This document shows positions 59,433 through 64,000 of a DNA stretch of 64,000 nucleotides, one piece after another. Location of the stretch: contig JBOZIK010000001.1 of NCBI GenBank assembly GCA_051453625.1, positions 293,927,673 to 293,991,672 of the forward strand. The letters are read 5' to 3'. The notes beneath the pieces were generated by a model. It was not told the origin of the DNA. It searched no databases and saw only the letters and a list, made by a program, of their open reading frames with translations. The DNA comes from Welwitschia mirabilis (taxonomy: Eukaryota > Gnetophyta > Gnetopsida > Welwitschiales). Both the position numbers and the translations under genes were made by a program. Position 1 is the stretch's first letter. The number at the start of each line of letters is the position of its first letter.

Positions 59433-60747
59433 ATAATATTGTGACCACCATATCTTAACACCAAGTATGTGGAATTATATGCATTGAAATGTTATTTCTT
59501 TTAATTATTATTATCTATTATTTATTATTTCCTTTATTTCTAGTGTATTGGTCTTAAGGTAATTAATAGAAGTCCACAACCATAAAACAATAAGAGGAAC
59601 TAGACAAGAACACCTAGATTTATCATCTTTCTTACTGTAGTTTACTGCTAACTGCTAACACCAAGCTTACCACTAGTTTTCAACTATGCCATTGCACTCT
59701 TCTATGAGTCCTCTATTAGATTTTTTTTTTTTTTTTTTAAGGAATAACATTTTTTTTTTCAAAGAGTTTTTTTTCTAACAAAACCTTTTTTTAAAGAGTT
59801 GTTTAAGAGAATGTTTTGTTTTCAATGAGTTTTTCAAAAGATATCTTATTTTCAAAGAGTTTTTAAAAAAAAAAAATAAAACAGATTTTTTCAAATGTTT
59901 TATTTTTAAAGTTTTTTTTTCAAAATGCATTTTTGTTTTCAAAGAGCTTTTTAAGAAAAAGCTTTATTTTTGAAGACTTTTTTCTAGAAAATGTTTTAAG
60001 GAGAGAATATGATTATTTTTTAAGAAGTGCATATTTTAGAAATCTTGTTTAGAAGAAGTGCATTTTAGTAAATAGGGGCATTTCAAAGAATCCCATTTTT
60101 CAGAAGATGTGCGTTTTGGAAGGGAATTTTCACAACTTTTTCATCCACTTTTTGAAGTATTTTCAGCCATTTTTCAAAGGGTTTAAGAGCTATATTTTTA
60201 TGGATTTTCACAACATTTTTAGCCATGTTTTGAAGCATTTTTAACCATTTCTTGAAATGTTCTTAGCCATATTTCCATGATGTTTTTAGCCATGTTTTTG
60301 ATGTCTTCCAATATAAGATACACTTTAAAATTTTCTTAAGATTTCTTTATTCCAAATTTATCTTTAATTAATTATTTTGCATTCTACATCTAGTATAAAT
60401 GTCATCACTATCTATAAATGCAAATCATAACGCTAATTTAATTATGTTTCTATTTTTAAAATGAAAAAAAAACTTTTTGGTACATTAAAAATTCCTTTTT
60501 TAAAGGTGTTATTTTATCACATAGAACACAAACAAAAACCTTTAAAAACCTTTTTCCTTTTTCTTCATCTTAGTCATTTTCTACATCCTTCATCTAGCCA
60601 TATGATCCTTTGAATCTAGCCTTCTAAGACCTTTCTTAGGTTTTACTATATCAATGGGAAGGAGATTGAGATGTTTCCCTTCTCAAAAAAATATTTTTGG
60701 ATGTGTGTGCAACCCTTTTTTCCCTCAAAAACTTTTATACATCAACA
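59433..60747 (+). repeat. X 3' LTR, second part (with E2 right target duplication)
   Basis: The first five bases, ATAAT, are E2's right target duplication. The rest continues the X LTR from the position where 46,644 left off and ends TACATCAACA. It contains the A/T minisatellite (59,720-60,000) and a second degenerate array of about 30 bp units with the theme TTTTTAGCCATGTTTTGAAG (60,120-60,310). X's target duplication ATATG follows at 60,748-60,752. Confidence 0.85.
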
Positions 60748-60752
60748 ATATG
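60748..60752. repeat. Target site duplication of X, right (ATATG)
   Basis: Identical to 37,398-37,402. Confidence 0.85.
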
Positions 60753-61070
60753 ATTATTAAGTTATTGAAAAGATGAAGCTTTAAAGGATTAATATAAAAA
60801 CCATTTTTCAAAGTCTTTAAAAAGGTAACATCACTAAAAGTAAAGACATTATAATGTTTTGTAAGATATACTTAATAATCCTTCTATTCAGTTGGATATC
60901 CCATGAAAATGCTAATGCGAGCATGTGCTCCAATTTTCTCATGATGTTTACATAGAAAATGGACACATCACTCACAACCATAAATATAGACATGATTCAA
61001 TTGTGACTTGTCCTCATACCACTTTTTAGCTAGAGATATTCCTTTTTCATTATATTAACTAGTGCAGTTA
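60753..61070 (-). pseudogene. Minus-strand copia integrase C-terminal remnant
   Basis: On the minus strand, 60,945-60,870 reads KIGAHARISIFMGYPTE, then KDY.VYL and further left a DVTFLK segment near 60,828. This is the conserved end of copia integrase (L...A..CIFLGY....KGY and DV.F). It is the upstream neighbour of the RT remnant at 36,860-37,397, separated from it by the X insertion. The more upstream integrase core should lie in the following gap. Confidence 0.72.
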
Positions 61071-61908
61071 NNNNNNNNNNNNNNNNNNNNNNNNNNNNNN
61101 NNNNNNNNNNNNNNNNNNNNNNNNNNNNNNNNNNNNNNNNNNNNNNNNNNNNNNNNNNNNNNNNNNNNNNNNNNNNNNNNNNNNNNNNNNNNNNNNNNNN
61201 NNNNNNNNNNNNNNNNNNNNNNNNNNNNNNNNNNNNNNNNNNNNNNNNNNNNNNNNNNNNNNNNNNNNNNNNNNNNNNNNNNNNNNNNNNNNNNNNNNNN
61301 NNNNNNNNNNNNNNNNNNNNNNNNNNNNNNNNNNNNNNNNNNNNNNNNNNNNNNNNNNNNNNNNNNNNNNNNNNNNNNNNNNNNNNNNNNNNNNNNNNNN
61401 NNNNNNNNNNNNNNNNNNNNNNNNNNNNNNNNNNNNNNNNNNNNNNNNNNNNNNNNNNNNNNNNNNNNNNNNNNNNNNNNNNNNNNNNNNNNNNNNNNNN
61501 NNNNNNNNNNNNNNNNNNNNNNNNNNNNNNNNNNNNNNNNNNNNNNNNNNNNNNNNNNNNNNNNNNNNNNNNNNNNNNNNNNNNNNNNNNNNNNNNNNNN
61601 NNNNNNNNNNNNNNNNNNNNNNNNNNNNNNNNNNNNNNNNNNNNNNNNNNNNNNNNNNNNNNNNNNNNNNNNNNNNNNNNNNNNNNNNNNNNNNNNNNNN
61701 NNNNNNNNNNNNNNNNNNNNNNNNNNNNNNNNNNNNNNNNNNNNNNNNNNNNNNNNNNNNNNNNNNNNNNNNNNNNNNNNNNNNNNNNNNNNNNNNNNNN
61801 NNNNNNNNNNNNNNNNNNNNNNNNNNNNNNNNNNNNNNNNNNNNNNNNNNNNNNNNNNNNNNNNNNNNNNNNNNNNNNNNNNNNNNNNNNNNNNNNNNNN
61901 NNNNNNNN
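61071..61908. other. Assembly gap (838 N)
   Basis: Run of 838 N. The two very long open frames that span it on opposite strands consist almost entirely of N. Confidence 0.99.
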
Positions 61909-62469
61909 GTTTATGTTTAATGAAATATTTAAAAAATATTGAATTACTTGAAACCCCAATTGTGATAATTGCTATGTCCTTGAAATGCTATATTATTGAG
62001 TTGTGATATGAATACCATTTTGTATAAATGTTTGTACCCAATCTTTATATGCTGTTGTGGTGGAAATGATATATTTTATTTACTTATTCCTTTTTCTCAT
62101 TATTAAATATAAAGAATTATCTTAATTATATTATTATTATTAAAAGCACTTGATGGCTAGGTAATCATTTATGAGATGTTATGTAACCCCTTTCTTAACT
62201 ACCTTCATTCACAATATCTTATCTTCTTATGTGAGGAATCTTTGTCAACTTTTATTTGTCCTCATATGCAAGGAATCTTTGTCAACTTTTATTTTTCCTT
62301 ATATTCTTATAACTCTTTGCATTTCACCAAATCTCGATTATGAATACGACTCTACTCCTCCTTTTTCCTCACTTTCATTTTATGAATAACCTTTTGTTAT
62401 CAAGTTTTGTAGTCAGAAAAGCCTTAAAGACAAGCAAAGATCTCAAGTTCTTATTGAAAATAGGTATGG

Positions 62470-62822
62470 TTTGTTACCTTCTTGCTTCTTTATTGGTCCT
62501 TTTGTATGCATTCTATATTGAAGTTGTCATGTTTATTGTATGGTTTTACTCTTTCGTGCTTTCTTATTGTTCCTTTTTATACATTCCATATTGAGATTAT
62601 CATATCTATGTATCGTTCCTAACCTTCGTGCTTCCTTGTTGGTCCTTTCTAATGTACTTTGTATTAAGATTGTTGTTGCTATTATGTGGTTCTTTACATT
62701 GATGATTTCTTATTGATTCTTTCTTATACAATACACATTAAAATCATCATGTTTTGTATGCTTTAATTGTATATTCTTGATGATTTCCTCGTATTCATAT
62801 ATTGAGATCATTGCATGTGAAT
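62470..62822 (+). repeat. Tandem array of about five 70-76 bp units
   Basis: Unit theme CTTCNTGCTTTCTTATTGGTCC, T-rich spacer, ACATTCTATATTGAGATTGTCAT; starts near 62,476, 62,549, 62,618, 62,692 and 62,769, the last one partial. Units differ by many substitutions and small indels. Confidence 0.75.
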
Positions 62823-63017
62823 TTCTCTCAAGTCGGTTACATTGCTTAAATAAGAAAAACCCTAAGTTGAACATATTTTATCTTCATGTATCTTTCCTCA
62901 ATATCTTGAAATTATCTTCTTACTTAAGATGTAAACTCATAATTAAATCCATCATACTCATCTTGTATATGAGGTAATAAAGTTAATGATGACTGAGATT
63001 TTGTATATGCATATGTA

Positions 63018-63153
63018 TACCACAGATCGCCGAATGAGGCAGTGGGCTTCATAGATTACCAAATGAGGCAGTGAAGTTAAATATTATATGAGAACCACAG
63101 ACCCTCAAATAAGGCAGTGAGCTTCATAGATTGCCGAACGAGGCAGTGAAGTT
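63018..63153 (+). repeat. Two-level tandem repeat, CpG-retaining
   Basis: Two units of about 75 bp (63,020-63,078 and 63,094-63,152), each made of two similar half-units around GAATGAGGCAGTG (CCACAGATCGCCGAATGAGG then ATAGATTACCAAATGAGG). Four occurrences of AGGCAGTG in total. CpG survives at several sites, unusual here. Confidence 0.8.
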
Positions 63154-63315
63154 AATGATGATTATATATATTATATTACTATTCTTGTTCATAACCATGA
63201 GTTCATTTTTTGTGAATGTCTTGGATTTCTTGAAAGTCTTGAACTTTTCCTTATTGTCTTAATCCTTGAAGTATCTTGCCAAAACACCTATTCTTGCATG
63301 GGCTATACTGGGGGC

Positions 63316-64000
63316 TGTGAAAATTTCATAGTTCTCATCCCATACCTTTTTTGTGATAGGTGATAATCTGGAGCCTAATTGCTGAGATGGCATAAGTTCA
63401 TGATGGATTGTTGGACCTAAAATGGTGGAAAAATCCTTTAATTTATTATATCACTTGGGTTATTGGAGTTAATTACTTGAAACTTATGAATAGTTATTAT
63501 GTCAACTATTATTTTTATGAGAGAGAGATTCTATTTATTCATAAGTATGTGGCTTATAATATTTGAAGTTACTTAAAATTTTATGATATATAGAATGATG
63601 ACTTTTCCTTCTTGAAATTATTGCAATAAAAGTTGTTTATTAGAAGTCAAATTATCCAGATATTATCTAGTGAAATTTTTGAATCTTTGCCCATGTATTT
63701 ATGAAATATTTCATTAGTTAACAAATGGAAAACTTGTTAATTTTTGAGAATTCCTTGGAATGATCCTGAATTTTGTATATTATTATTGTACATATGTGGA
63801 AAGTTGTAGAGCAATATCTCATTGAAAATCTTGATATGAACTCGTGACTAAATAAAGCTTTCTTGAGTTTATTTATCTTAATAATTTATCTTTAAATGTG
63901 GATATAAGACCTTTCCACCTATCCAAAGTAATTAAGATCCAAGAAAAGGGAATTACTTCTCCAATTTAGAGAAAAATAAAGTTTAAAACATAGGTAATAA
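63316..64000 (+). repeat. Probable LTR start, running out of the window
   Basis: TGTGAAAATTTCATAGTT follows a short purine tract (CTGGGGGC, 63,308-63,315). No partner LTR in the window; the call rests on the junction only. The remaining 680 bases are AT-rich without coding signal. Confidence 0.35.

Larger units (their letters stand above)
37403..60747 (+). mobile_element. X: Tat-like Ty3/gypsy retrotransposon with additional RNase H, split by E2
   Basis: Bounded by the LTR 37,403-39,002 and a second LTR split into 46,492-46,644 and 59,438-60,747, with a perfect target duplication ATATG at 37,398-37,402 and 60,748-60,752. Without the nested E2 the element is about 10.5 kb. Plus-strand order: LTR, primer site, gag with a CxxxH-type zinc motif, protease, additional (archaeal-type) RNase H, RT, Ty3-type RNase H, integrase, LTR. 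The gag, the linker style and the second RNase H place it in the Tat group of plant gypsy elements. All frames are broken, mainly by stops at Gln/Trp positions. Confidence 0.88.
61909..63315 (+). other. Probable 3' untranslated region of another LTR element, with tandem repeats
   Basis: No coding domain seen; short frames at 62,171-62,594 and 62,777-62,977 lie over tandem repeats. A 37-bp direct repeat (GGAATCTTTGTCAACTTTTA) occurs at 62,235 and 62,272. Two larger arrays follow. A probable polypurine tract at 63,308-63,315 suggests this is the hypervariable 3' region of a retrotransposon whose LTR starts at 63,316. Confidence 0.45.

Noticed and set aside
61030-62006. Two open frames of over 300 codons on opposite strands
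   Set aside because: Nearly all codons are N from the 838-base gap; only a few flanking codons are real.

Overview
The window looks like intergenic chromatin from a large, repeat-rich vascular plant genome. It is very A+T-rich by eye, poor in CpG, and contains no host gene, tRNA, rRNA or CRISPR array that I can support. Nearly everything recognisable is old transposable-element sequence: L1-type LINEs, Ty1/copia fragments and three large Ty3/gypsy structures. Their reading frames are broken mainly by TAA/TAG/TGA at positions where relatives carry Gln or Trp, the usual signature of deamination of methylated cytosine. I cannot name the species.

Layout: 1-3.3 kb holds two head-to-head LINE reverse-transcriptase remnants, followed to 4.96 kb by purine-rich LINE-like sequence. 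5.05-14.4 kb is very AT-rich, with a degenerate plus-strand copia (RT near 8.4 kb, polypurine tract and LTR start at 9.26 kb) and a second copia-like gag near 13 kb. 14.6-19.5 kb is a third, longer plus-strand LINE (endonuclease, RT, C-terminal zinc region). 19.5-22.5 kb is unassigned.

22,525-35,630 is a complete but dead Athila-like Ty3/gypsy element (called E1): 1.26/1.21 kb LTRs, CATTT target duplication, tRNA-Asp-type primer site, gag-PR-RT-RH-IN in order, then a long 3' region with a possible env-like section. 35.6-37.4 kb is the 3' part of a minus-strand copia element. Its integrase reappears at 60.75-61.02 kb because a Tat-like Ty3/gypsy element (called X; 37,403-60,747; ATATG target duplication) landed inside it. 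X encodes gag, PR, an additional RNase H lying BEFORE the RT, then RT, a second RNase H and IN. A second Athila-like element (E2; 46,645-59,432; near-matching ATAAG/ATAAT target duplication) then inserted into X's 3' LTR. E2 is non-autonomous: it lacks RT, RNase H and the integrase core. It carries two head-to-tail copies of a gag-PR/3'-region cassette plus a partial third, with assembly gaps at the joins and a fragment of an unrelated LTR element with an initiator-Met-tRNA primer site.

The right end (61.9-64 kb, after an 838-base gap) holds two tandem-repeat arrays and a probable start of another LTR. The most interesting items are the unusual PR-aRH-RT-RH-IN order in X, a roughly 40-bp semi-palindromic module repeated through the LTRs and untranslated regions of E1 and E2, and the tandem-cassette structure of E2. 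Several joins coincide with N gaps, so assembly error must be excluded there.
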